Of a DNA stretch of 64,000 nucleotides, positions 54,173 to 64,000 are shown piece by piece. Position 1 is the first letter of the stretch, and the number at the start of each line of letters is the position of its first letter. This DNA is from Atrichornis clamosus (Eukaryota > Chordata > Aves > Passeriformes > Menuridae): assembly GCA_013400975.1 (NCBI GenBank), contig WBMZ01003470.1, positions 40,439 through 104,438 on the forward strand. Direction: 5' to 3'. The translations under genes were made by a program, and so were the position numbers. Below the pieces are notes generated by a model that saw only the letters and a program-made list of their open reading frames with translations, ran no database searches and was not told where the DNA came from.

Positions 54173-57100
54173 GCATTCATTCATTGATTATTAAAAAAAC
54201 CCCAAAACATCTCAGCTTTTTCATGTGCTGAACATCAAATACTCTATAATATTAGTACTTTAGAACTTTTGGGGGAAACATGTTATTGTCTTCCAGTGAG
54301 TTTTGTTACTCAAAAATGTCTTCTATTTACAGAAGCTATGCTACAATCCAAATCTAGAAAATCTGGAGGAAAAAAAGTAATTGTTTCATATGCCCTAAGA
54401 AACTATCGTTTTTATACAGGAATGAAAAAAGAGGAATTGTAAGCATTCAGCATAAGTAAAGAGTAAACAAAGACAAAAAGGTATGCTGGCTTTTATCCAA
54501 ACCACAGTTCTACCACTGTGTAGAACCCAGTTTATAAATACAGATGCAGTCCTGGTGAAGAACACTGAAGTGTTTCAAGGTTTTACTCATCTATATTATT
54601 CAATCTCCAGTACAAATCTACAAAGTTAATTCTACTTCTGCATATCCATCCCTCTCCATCTTTATGAGACTACACCTGCAGATCTCAGAGCGAAACCTCA
54701 TGATTCCTGATCATGTTACACTTAACTTGGCTAAGATGTTACTTACAGGAACTCCAAGGAAGTTTTGGTCATATGCCCATGCATGCTTTGAGAGGGTATT
54801 TTCTTTCGAGGGGCCCATGAGTATCAGTAGATACCACAGGTGAAACCAACTGCCTCTTTTCTAAACATAATTGAATCTTTTTCTTAATAGCGTAAAGAAG
54901 TTCTGTCCATTCATGCCCCAAGCATCAGAACAGAACTTTGTGCTTATTTTATTTTACAGGTGCATATACCTAAATTTACTTGGGAATTCTTGGTAGACAG
55001 TTACATTCATAAAAAATTGAACAGTTTAGCAGTTTAGCAGAGAAATGCTAGATTTAATAAGATTTAGAAAAATAGATATGCACTTAGTGTGGTTTAATCT
55101 AGTTCACATATGAAATATTGTGCACTATTTGCAATACACTGAGCAATCTGACAGCCCTTTGTTGGCTTTGGAAAGTCTGAGCTCTTCACATTCATGTTTT
55201 TTGTTCCTGGATGTTGGAAACAAGGCTGCCTACCTAATTCTTAGCATGCTTCAAGACTTGAACACCAGAATAAGACATCAAATACATATCTTGGTGATTA
55301 TCTTAATGAAAATTCTGAAGCCATTTCTCTACCTTCCTTAAGATTTGAACTGGCTTGCATTCCAACATTATTTGTGATTTTTCACATAAAAGCAATTGGG
55401 TTTTATTGACAATGCACACAAGAAAATTCTATTAAGATGGCAGAACAGAATTCCTTTCAAAAAGCAAATTAGTGTACGAAAAATCAAGCACCCATCCCTG
55501 TCATTATCATATTTGGGCCAAAGAAGGAAACACTTCCAGATCAGATCAGTATGAAATTAAATTGTATTCTTCCTTATTCTTCTCCAAAACAGCATAAATC
55601 TGTTGTCTAGATCATCTGGGAATACTGCAGCTAATTAATTCCCTCACAGTGCAGGCCTTCAAGATCAAACCTTAATCTGTGCCAGTAGCACAGAAACCTG
55701 AAATGCTTTTGCCAAATTAGAATTTTTGGGTGTAATATAATGTCAGGACAAAAGCAAATAAGCCACTATATACAGGCAAGCATGTTATCAAATCCAATGG
55801 TCTGCTCTGGCGCTAAATTTCACTAATACAAAGAGTTCTCAGACTTTGACAAGGACTTTCTGAACCTGACCAAAGTGGTTAACTTACTCTTTTGCAAAAG
55901 GCTGGAAAGGCACTTTATACAATGGATTCTTGACACTGCTGCTTTACATACCAATCAATTGATTCCATTTCTAAGAATCACTGTTTGGGTTTTCTCCTGA
56001 AGTGATGTTTCAGTCACCAACACAAGCCCTGCCAAATCCTCAAAGAAACATGCATCATTAAATATATATCCCCACACTCTTCATATTAGTAACTTCCCTC
56101 TGTTTTAATGAATAGCTGTTAAAACACAGATCATTTCTCATATGCAGCAGCATATTACAAGGAGTAAGTTCTGTACTTCTCACTGCTATGCTACATAGAT
56201 TTAATAAGTGGAATGAATTTCATCATCAAGTGCAAGCTGAAAAATGTCAAAGGAGTTTGTTTTCAGCTGTATGCAGGCCCCACTGTAAGTGCACTACATA
56301 GAATTCTGCGATGACTTGCAGACTTTTTAAAGGAGATACTGAGTAAGCTGCAAACTGACAGTCTCTTCTGACTCAATGATTACATATCACAAGAGAAAAT
56401 AAAAGAATAGTTCATAAGAGTTTTCCACAGCAAAATGTCAACCCCTGGATAGTCTGTAATAGCAATATATTAAGAAAATACTTTCTGAAAGTGGTTAAAT
56501 ACCCAGAAGTTTGAATGATTTAAATCTTTTAAACCCATTCTCTTACTGTGTTCTGTTAAAGCAGCCACTTGCAAAGACAGTAACAGAAAAGTGAAATCAC
56601 ATCCTCATTGGAAGGTGAAAGCTTTGTCATGGGTTCCAATTTCATCCTAGCTCTCCTTGTGTCCTGTCCAAGGTGGCTACCTTAACACTGCAGCACCTTT
56701 TTTTAGGTACATCATTAAGTCCTACATAATTTTCTCTACTGGAATCTATCAGTGGGAAATGGGAAAGTAAAAGTGAAAACCCACAGAAAAAAAAAACCCC
56801 AAACTAACAAATAACTAAAGATTGTTCAAATCAGGTAAATATGCCCAGTGAAGCATTGAACACCGATATTACTAGCCACCAACTTTTCTCTTTCGGAAAT
56901 TAAACTTCAAGAAATATGAAAATTACAAGAACTTCTAAAGCAATCCAGTATGCTAGCATTTGCTACCATTGTTCCATAGTATTTGCTTCTAAGGCTAACA
57001 GGCAAGACTTTTAGCATTAAGCACAGTCATAGTGGGACTTGCAGATGCAGAGAAAGAAGCTGCCTGTGGCTACTAAGACATTAAAATATGTCAGGTTAAT

Positions 57101-59122
57101 GCAAATAGGGCAATAGAAAAACAACAAACCATAGGAGAAAGATCACTGCAAAATCAGTGTCAAAAATTGTACAGAAGTCTACGTTAGAAAAATAACCACA
57201 AAACAAAACTACAGCTATTTTACTGAAGTATTTTTAAAGTACTGATAGGAAAGTGATAGAAATACCTTGGTTAGAATAAAAGTCTCCTTATGCTAGAATA
57301 CTTGGGAGTTGGTCTAAAGCTAAGTTCCAAAAAAATAACCAGCTCCTCAAAGATTTCCTATTTCATTCAGCATATCTTCCGGGGAAGGGAGGTTGGGTAG
57401 AGACAACACTGACACACCAGGAGTCAGACACAACATGATACAGACACAACAAGTGCCTACTTTCAAGTCACACTTGAAAACTGACCAACACTTGAAAACA
57501 TACTAATCCAAGCTACTGTTTCTCTTTTCTGTAGAAAGTTACAGCAAATGCTTTAATTATTACAACTTAATAGAAACAGAGGAGATGGGGGGGGAAAAAC
57601 TGGTTTTAGTCTAAAGATATTCTCTTTCTGCTCAAGCCACTCTCTTCTACGTTCTGCCAGCCGTTACAATATACCTCTTAGACATCTTTCCTTTCAGATT
57701 GTAAAGCCAAGATAGCCTATCCAGCTTCAGCTACTGCTACCATCTATTTGTGTATTACAAAGCTATTTATACTACACGATAATAAGCACAGATGGCTAGA
57801 GTCAATCCCAATAAGATATAATGGAAAGACAGGAGAAGACTGGGTATCCATAGCCACTAAATAACCTACAGCATATAAAATAAAGATTATTCTTCAGAGA
57901 AAGGAGATAAAGATAAGATGAAACAATGTTATCAGCTTTACTTCAGATTATGAGGGCAATCTAAGGAAAAGCACATTACCATTTACTTAACTTCTGAACG
58001 TTAGCTATATAAAGAGCTTCCAAGTTAATGCCTTCCAAGAGACATTTAAGAGTTCAATGTTAACAACAGTTTCAAATTAGCAGACTCTGCCTTTTCAGAC
58101 AAAAAAATATTTGTGACTAGAAACAGGTGGCAAAAACAGATGATAGGAAAAGTAATCATGTGAAAGAAAAAAAGAGTCCATACTTGAGAGTGAATTAAAA
58201 GCACTTATAAAAATTGGAAGCCTCTGTCTACAATACAGAAGAGAGGAAAAGATTTCCATTACTCTTTCCCATTATAATTTGTCACATTCAATTTAGAAGT
58301 TATGAACAATTCAATAGCTTCTTAAATTTCCTTAATTAATTAAAATTAATACAAATTACAAACATTTTCCCATATTTTACCATTTAAAAAAGAGTAGTCA
58401 AGTCCTTATTAGTATCATTTCGAAACAGTGAAAGTACAAAATACTTAATTCTTTTTGTCAGACCTCCTTGGCTTCAAAATTTTTCCTCCTTCACTGTATT
58501 AATAAAACTCAGTTCATACAAAATAAGTCACAGAAAAAAACTGATTGATACTACTTTAGAAGTGCCAATAACAAGTTTCATCTAACAGACTCGTACATGG
58601 AAAAGATTCCACGACCTACTGGAAAAAGTTACACGTTCTTGGTGTAACTTAGACCTAGAGTAAAATAAAGAAGAAAATTTTTCATGTTTTGCAATTCCAT
58701 TTTTTCCTGATATCACAATCACGATATATGTATGTAGTAAAAGACCTGCCACACCCACTAATAAGGTTTTTTTCACCCTGAACCATGAAAAGTGCAAGAG
58801 AAATAAGCCTCCCAACCTATATGCACAACTAATGAGTTAACACAAGTGATGAAAGACCATGAGTGCTGAACTATCCAATCCTAAATACTGACATCCTCTA
58901 AAGTACATTCAGGATCCTCCGTGAACTAGGAGGGCTTCTTGCCCAATGCAAAAAGTTGCTGAACAGAAGTTCTCCTCCTCTTCAAATAAAGTTACTGGTA
59001 CTCCACTCGAGAAACATGAAAGCCTTCCAAATATTTACATGGTAATCACACAGTGGTGTTCAAAGAACTTGTAATGAATCCTTTCTAAAAGAGCCTTTGG
59101 CTTGCTCAGTTGTACAGAGATG

Positions 59123-59141
59123 CAGCTGTGATGCACAGCTG
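59123..59141. repeat. Inverted repeat containing two CAGCTG E-boxes
   Basis: CAGCTGTG-ATG-CACAGCTG has 8-bp perfect arms. Each arm carries a CAGCTG E-box, the class bound by proneural/myogenic bHLH dimers. A G-rich stretch with GGGG runs follows at about 59178-59220. Confidence 0.8.
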
Positions 59142-61019
59142 GGCAGAGAAGTTCTGCTCACAACAGCCATGGAGAGTTGGTGGGGAGCTTGGTTGAGGGG
59201 TGGTGTGGGGGTGGTGTTTGGTTCTGAGAAGCCTTAAACCTCCAAAACAAGAGAATGAAAGCTGACTATTACTGAATTGGTATGGAGACCTAGTATTTGC
59301 TTTATCTCCGTTCCAAACACAGAGGTGTTGTTATCACTAATGCTGAAAAAACATACTCTTTAAGTATTTCCAAGACTCATCTGGGAAGCCAACATAAGCT
59401 GCCCAAATTTGTCATGTCTTGTAGAAGGCAATACATTTGATGGTCAATGTGAGAACACTTCACAGTGAAGCAGAGTAAAAAAAGAGTATTATCAGTGCAA
59501 ACTTCCTCTTCACAGCCAATTGGTTTTACGGTCTGTTAAATTTTCTTCTATCTGTTTTACCTTTGATAACCGTATTAACATGGCAGGATGACAGCTAACA
59601 CTGTAGTATGATGCAACTGATCACAATGATTGACCAATCATACTATTTCATAACAACACTATGCCATGCCTAGGTTGTAGAGATCATTTATCAACCTAAA
59701 TTTGCAAACACAGGAATCAAATTATGACCTCTGCAAACAAAAAGTAAAAATCACTGATGAGCAAGTTAGAGCCTAAATAACTCCAGGCAGCAAATAAAGT
59801 TTATTATATAAGATACTCTTTTTAATGAACACAAATGCACAAGACGCTGTTCACAACTATCAATGGCTAAAATGAGTTACTCTATAGAATGTTGCTTCAC
59901 TGAATTTTGAAGAAATGAAGATTAAAGTTTCTAAAAAGTTTGAAAGGCTTTCAGACAGCAATACGACAACTATGACTGTAAGCAGTTTTATCCAACTGAC
60001 TGTAAAGATGCTATAAAAAGACAAAATGATTATAAATGACAAAGCCATTGTGTTTTGCTCTAGGATTAAAAACTTCACCACTATATGGAAAGCAATCAGA
60101 AAGAGAATAAAGAATAATTCCTATATTCTGTTCTTCTCCATAGATTTACAGCATTATGAGTAATGAAGGTTTGCTGGGTAAGATTTAGGATGATCTAAGT
60201 AGGACAGTATAAATGTAAAGTCATTTCTTGATCACATTTTTCAAAAAGAGTAATCTTCATTTCAGACAAACTGCAGTGTATGCATATATTTATCAGATGT
60301 CCAGTGCAATCATCATAAAGACCATTACCACAAAGCATTATAAAAATAGTAAGATATGAATGAAGATACTCCTAACACCATCTACTCAAAAGTCTGAAAA
60401 AAACAGAGGATGATACACAATCGTGGGCTAGAACCTCCCTGCATTGTCACACCACTGGCTGCTGAAGCAGGCTAACCAGGCAGCTTGGAAAACCTTAACA
60501 AACACATCAACCCTCAGACTTATTTTAGTGACAGACATGAATAGTTGCAGCTACCCAGCAACTGGACTGCAGCAGCACTAAGCCTGGGTTAAAAACTCCT
60601 CCGCCCCAGCTACTTCAGGCAAAAAGTAAACATACCCTTCTATATAACCCAAAATGTTTGACTTGCACATACAACTTAAGGGAGTTATATTTGACATAGC
60701 CCATCTGCCCCATTTTTAAGATGCAAAGTCTCCTATTTAAAATTGAGACCATCCTCAATTTCTGCACAAGAAAAAGATGAAGGCAGGTAATCTCTATCAT
60801 GTATCTAGTTTCCCACAATTACATATTAAGGCACAGTTCCTGCCTAGACCTATTTCATTATTTTCAATAGATTTGCCAGAGTGATCAAGACCTTTCAAAA
60901 GAATTGAAGAGTCAGTTACAGTTCTGCCTGTACAAAGTACTGAAAAGATCTTAGCTAATATTCTCACATGAATAACACTTACTGACAAAACAGACATTTT
61001 TAGAGGATGTTAAGAGAGC

Positions 61020-61062
61020 TAGGTTTGAGGGTTTGGGTTTTGTATTGGTTTTTGGTTTTTTA
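61020..61062. repeat. T/G-rich low-complexity tract
   Basis: TAGGTTTGAGGGTTTGGG is followed by TTTTG, GGTTTTTGG and T6 runs. It resembles the tracts at 23640 and 31984. Confidence 0.65.
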
Positions 61063-62776
61063 TTAATAAAATATCATATCCTGGGTTTATTAGTTTCTGA
61101 AAGGGTTCCCTTTCTGAATGACTGTGTTCCTTCTCACTGTGATCTAAAACTCTTAAGAAACTGAGCCAATGAGCCAGAAGTCAGGGTCATTATCTTTCAC
61201 ATTAATCAGTCCTGTCAGTTAAGTCTTAAGTTAAGCCTTTAAATACTTCTTTTCACACCAGAATTCCATCTCACCCTTACATCTGTAGGGTATTTAAGGC
61301 CTGCAAAAAATATCCTACTCCGACCAGAGAATTAAAATACAAACACAGGCCTTGCATACCTTTAGTTTAACTCTGCAAGACAGTTACCCCTGCATACGTT
61401 TCAAATGCTGTTGTCCTTTTCCTTAACACGAGACCACCTTTGAGTAACTAATTAAATTGCTAATCACAATGTAAAAACCAACAAATCACAATTACATAAA
61501 TACATTTACTAATTATATAAAAATGTAGGATGCTAATAAAATTTCTCCACCATGTTACATTTAAGGATGATAACTGATCAATGCTCTTACAAGTAAGATA
61601 TTTTTCTAATGCACTCTTGTATAGGTGGATTAACACAAATTTTTTTTCTACAGTTATATGTTATGAATTACTGAAAATTATCCATGCCTTAAAGCCAGAG
61701 CCTTGCAAAGTATTAGGATCACCCACAAATATTCCAGATTGAGTACCAATCAATAGGACATAAGCATTCTGCACAATAAAAGCATATTCTTCACTGAAGT
61801 ACCAGCCTTTTAAAACTTACACAATGCAAAAATAAATAAGACAGCATATTTGTAAATTGCCTCAGAAGAATCAGTATGCAGTACTTCCTCAAAGCAGTCA
61901 CTCTTAAAACCCTTGGGGACACCTACTTGTCACAGAATAAATTATCTGGCTAATATCCAATATTACAGTACATGTCAGTGGGCACCCAGGAGACGAGCAT
62001 TAGAGAGCACTTAGCTTCCTCAGGCTTGCAGGGTACTCCTTACATAAATGACTTTGTCCAATTATAAAACAATTGATAGACTTATTTTGGAGTTTTCTAG
62101 CAGCAGCCTTTAATCCTAGAAAATTTCTGTAGCACCAAGTTGGTTTTTTTCTTTTTTCCAAAATCACATGTCCCAAAGCACAGCACACCTGAACAAGTAT
62201 TTTTTACATGAACTTAAGTTCTTTTAAGATATTCAAGGAAAGCAAAAATATCTGACTACTAATTGGGAGTGTTGTCAAACACCAGAATTACGTTGTTTAA
62301 TAAAAGCTATTGGGAAAATAAATTCTCACACAACTCTTAACAGAAGCTCTTTCCTAGTTGCCTAAGATAAATAGCCAAGTTTGCATCCCACGTGCAACAC
62401 AGACATAAAGCTAGAAAATAAATGCATTACAAGCCACTCCAGGTCTCAGAAAAACAAGAGACTTCTCGGAGACATTTACTTCAGTTTGCTACAGCAAACC
62501 ACAGTCACCAGCAAGCTGTAACACCAGAAGAAACCTGTTGCTTCTGAAGTTGCAAACCAAATCAATGCTTTACACCAAACCAAAGAATTCTACCAGGCAA
62601 CAGTAAAGAAAACAAAAAATTGTTTTGCATGATTGAAACTCGGATTTTTAAAAGTGGCACCAAAGGACGCAGGATACTGGATGATCAAAGCAAATCTTTT
62701 CCACTGACAGAAACGTGAAGGACTTTTGAAAATTGACTGTATTTCACTCAACTTGCGGCAAAGCCAGACAAACTAG

Positions 62777-62788
62777 TCGCACGTGCGA
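62777..62788. promoter_or_regulatory. CACGTG-centred palindrome at the CpG-island edge
   Basis: TCGCACGTGCGA is a perfect 12-bp palindrome with a canonical E-box (MYC/MAX/USF class). It lies about 770 bp downstream of the first coding exon's donor, inside the intron. Confidence 0.5.
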
Positions 62789-63554
62789 AGCGCGCTGAGG
62801 ACAGAGCCACCTTACAGCGGCAGGTTTCGTAACCGGTGAGATTCGGGTCAGGCTGGGGCTGCTGCTCCCGGGCTCCGAGCAAGGCGCTCCGGACACCGCG
62901 CACCCGCCCCGCTGATCCCCCGCACCCCTGACATGGGCGGCGCTCCATCGGCCCCGCACACCCCCGGCCGTGAGCGCTGCCCCTTCTCCCCCCGCCCGCC
63001 GTGTCGGCACCTCTGACAGCGGCACGGCGAGACGCGGCGGTCCCGCCCGGCGCCTCCGGCCAGGTGCGCGGGGAGCGCGGGGGGCTCTGCCCCGGGCGGC
63101 ACCGGCGGAGCTGCGGCGGGGCGAGACCCTGTTCCCGGTCCGGCATCGCGCACCCACCGCACCCCTTCCCGCAGTGGGGCGGGAAACGGGTAGAGGGAGG
63201 ACAAACGCGACTCCCCCTCCACCGCCTGGCGACCCGCAGGGCGGGAAGCGGCTCCCGCGGCCCGGCCCGTTGGGCCCCGAAGGTGCGGGCTGGGCGCCCC
63301 GCACGGCCCCGGGCACGCCAGGCGCTCCTCACCGCTCAGCGGCGGCAGCGCACCGGGAACTGCGCGGCGGGACCTCCATCCTCCTTGCCGAGGCGCCGCA
63401 GGGAATTAACGTAAGAATTATAATTCGGGGAGAAGAGGGGAAGTTGAGGCTGCACCCCAGCTCCCACTGCCCAAAGGATGCCCTCCGCGAACGGAACCAG
63501 GGGGAGCGGGCCGGGCACGACTGCCGGCTAGCACGGTGGAGGGGCTAAACTTAC

Positions 63555-63728
63555 GTCTCGGAATTTGTTCCACTGCCCGACCTCCTTGTCGTACTGGGAG
63601 ATGGTCGTGAGCCATTGTTTATCGTCCAGAAAATTGCCGCTGTCCGGTCTGCCCCCGGCCGCCGCCGCCGCCGGGCTGCACCAGGCTGCTGCACACACGC
63701 ACACCAAGGCTGCTGCTGCCGTGAGCAT
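63555..63728 (-). CDS. SPOCK3: SPOCK3 (testican-3) first coding exon, N-terminus
   Basis: This exon encodes residues 1-58 of testican-3, a secreted extracellular-matrix proteoglycan of the SPARC/testican family, expressed mainly in brain and reported to restrain activation of pro-MMP2 by membrane-type MMPs. Visible in the translation: a hydrophobic signal peptide (MLTAAAALVCVCAAAWCS), an Ala/Gly-rich stretch to about residue 26, then GNFLDDKQWLTTISQYDKEV and GQWNKFRD, which I recognise as the testican N-terminal domain. The DDKQWLTTISQYDKEVGQ wording fits SPOCK3 better than SPOCK1 (which has DNDQWLSTVSQYD). The start is the ATG at 63726-63728; no in-frame ATG lies just upstream. The exon closes at GAC followed by a consensus GTAAGT donor (phase 0), and the next exon resumes at 2614. 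It is partial: later domains are outside the window. The gene assignment rests on remembered family sequence, not a search. Confidence 0.95.
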
Positions 63729-63891
63729 CTGGGCGAGAGGACACACGGGCAGGGGGGTTACCCACAGCGGAGCCGAATCCCCCAGCCGGGGGCTGCCGGC
63801 GGGGTACGGGACAGCCGCCCGCAGGGGCCCCCTCGCCCACCTGAAAGCGGCAAAGGGGAAGGGGGGAAGGGGAGGCTGCCCAGCCCGTCAC
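63729..63891 (-). other. SPOCK3: Candidate short 5'UTR intron of SPOCK3
   Basis: On the minus strand the bases just before the ATG read as a strong acceptor: a C/T-rich tract (CCCCCCTGCCCGTGTGTCC, then TCTCGCCCAG) abutting ATGCTC. A candidate donor AAG|GTGACG lies 163 bp upstream. Splicing would place AAG before the ATG, giving a favourable A at -3, whereas the unspliced form has C at -3. Human SPOCK3 has, as I recall, a noncoding first exon. The alternative is a single unspliced 5' exon, or a different donor beyond the window. Confidence 0.55.
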
Positions 63892-64000
63892 CTTGCTGCG
63901 AGCCCCGCACCCGCGCTCCTCGCCGCGGCCGGAAAGGCGGCCCCGCGCCCGCTCCCTCCCCGCACGCGCCGCCGTCTGCGGCCGCCCGTCCGTCCGCCCC
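63892..64000 (-). promoter_or_regulatory. SPOCK3: SPOCK3 5'UTR exon 1 / core promoter region
   Basis: This segment is extremely GC-rich and CpG-dense, with GCCGC/CGGCC blocks and an ETS-like CCGGAAA at about 63928. It is expected to hold the 3' part of noncoding exon 1 and possibly the start of transcription, as is usual for TATA-less CpG-island promoters. No TATA box is visible. The exact start site cannot be assigned and may lie beyond the window edge. Confidence 0.5.

Larger units (their letters stand above)
51151..62754. other. Intron stretch without recognised genes
   Basis: AT-rich, repeat-poor intron leading up to the CpG island. Open frames are short (at most 77 codons), and no repeat family is recognisable apart from a T/G-rich tract near 61020. 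Confidence 0.6.
2615..63554 (-). other. SPOCK3: SPOCK3 intron between first and second coding exons (60,940 bp)
   Basis: The intron is bounded by the GTAAGT donor at 63549-63554 and the CAG acceptor at 2615-2617. Its first ~800 bp are CpG-island sequence; the rest is AT-rich. Human SPOCK3 is also a very large gene with long introns. I see no other convincing exon inside it on either strand. Internal repeats and sites are listed separately. Whether unannotated alternative exons or noncoding RNAs occur cannot be judged from sequence alone. Confidence 0.9.
62755..64000. promoter_or_regulatory. SPOCK3: CpG island at the 5' end of SPOCK3
   Basis: Base composition changes abruptly near 62750, from AT-rich intron to CpG-dense sequence with many CGCG, GGCGG and CCGCCC strings, and stays so to the right edge apart from a short dip at 63404-63435. 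The island covers the presumed exon 1, the first coding exon and about 800 bp of the following intron. GC-box (Sp1-type) strings are frequent, and a perfect CACGTG-centred palindrome sits at its left edge (62777-62788). Open frames of up to 194 codons on both strands here reflect the rarity of stop codons in GC-rich DNA. Confidence 0.9.

Noticed and set aside
62744..63548. Overlapping open frames of 124-194 codons on both strands in the CpG island
   Set aside because: GC-rich sequence lacks stop codons by composition. The translations are Arg/Pro/Gly/Ala-rich in every frame and resemble no known protein.
63729..63746. Six-codon N-terminal extension upstream of the SPOCK3 ATG
   Set aside because: The upstream initiator would be GTG, and the segment reads as a splice acceptor polypyrimidine tract. 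The ATG at 63726-63728 also aligns with the known testican-3 N-terminus.
1..64000. CRISPR array, prophage, operon or other microbial system
   Set aside because: The window is vertebrate intronic DNA with CR1 repeats and a spliced SPOCK3 gene; no regularly spaced repeats or dense coding are present.

Overview
This window is vertebrate, almost certainly avian, nuclear DNA. It is about 62.7 kb of AT-rich, intron-like sequence followed by a sharp CpG island over the last ~1.25 kb. Recognisable interspersed repeats are few, and all those I can name are CR1 LINE pieces in the form typical of birds (crocodilians and turtles also carry CR1). There is no sign of prokaryotic gene organisation: no dense ORFs, ribosome binding sites, operons or CRISPR arrays.

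The gene is SPOCK3 (testican-3), read on the minus strand, so transcription runs from the right edge to the left. From the right: a GC-rich promoter/5'UTR segment (63892-64000) with a candidate donor AAG|GTGACG; a candidate 163-bp GC-rich intron (63729-63891); the first coding exon (63555-63728, 58 codons: signal peptide, Ala-rich stretch, then the testican N-terminal motif GNFLDDKQWLTTISQYDKE); a 60,940-bp intron (2615-63554); a 46-nt coding exon (2569-2614, DDYFRTWSPGKPFDQ plus one base); and the start of the next intron (1-2568). Splice signals and phases agree: the first coding exon ends in phase 0 at GAC|GTAAGT, the 46-nt exon opens after CTCCAG and ends CAAG|GTAAGA in phase 1. Later exons (follistatin/Kazal, EF-hand and thyroglobulin domains) lie beyond the left edge.

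The long intron holds one sizeable degraded CR1 copy on the minus strand (about 37837-39640; endonuclease and RT remnants, RT catalytic part deleted), several short CR1 3'-end fragments (18314-18593, 17480-17735, 22288-22343, 20348-20420, with weaker candidates near 4530-4790 and 29540-29592), a perfect 34-bp tandem duplication, small microsatellites, A-tracts and repeated A-run/C-run junctions. It also has a strong CTCF-like site at 34706-34720, a tRNA-like or SINE-like fossil near 51070-51150 and several perfect inverted repeats.

I see no previously undescribed system. The most useful results are the 46-nt coding microexon, which has no long ORF to reveal it, the inferred 5' gene structure, the CTCF-like site and the tRNA-like fossil. 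Most remaining open frames of 60-194 codons look like chance or GC-driven frames.
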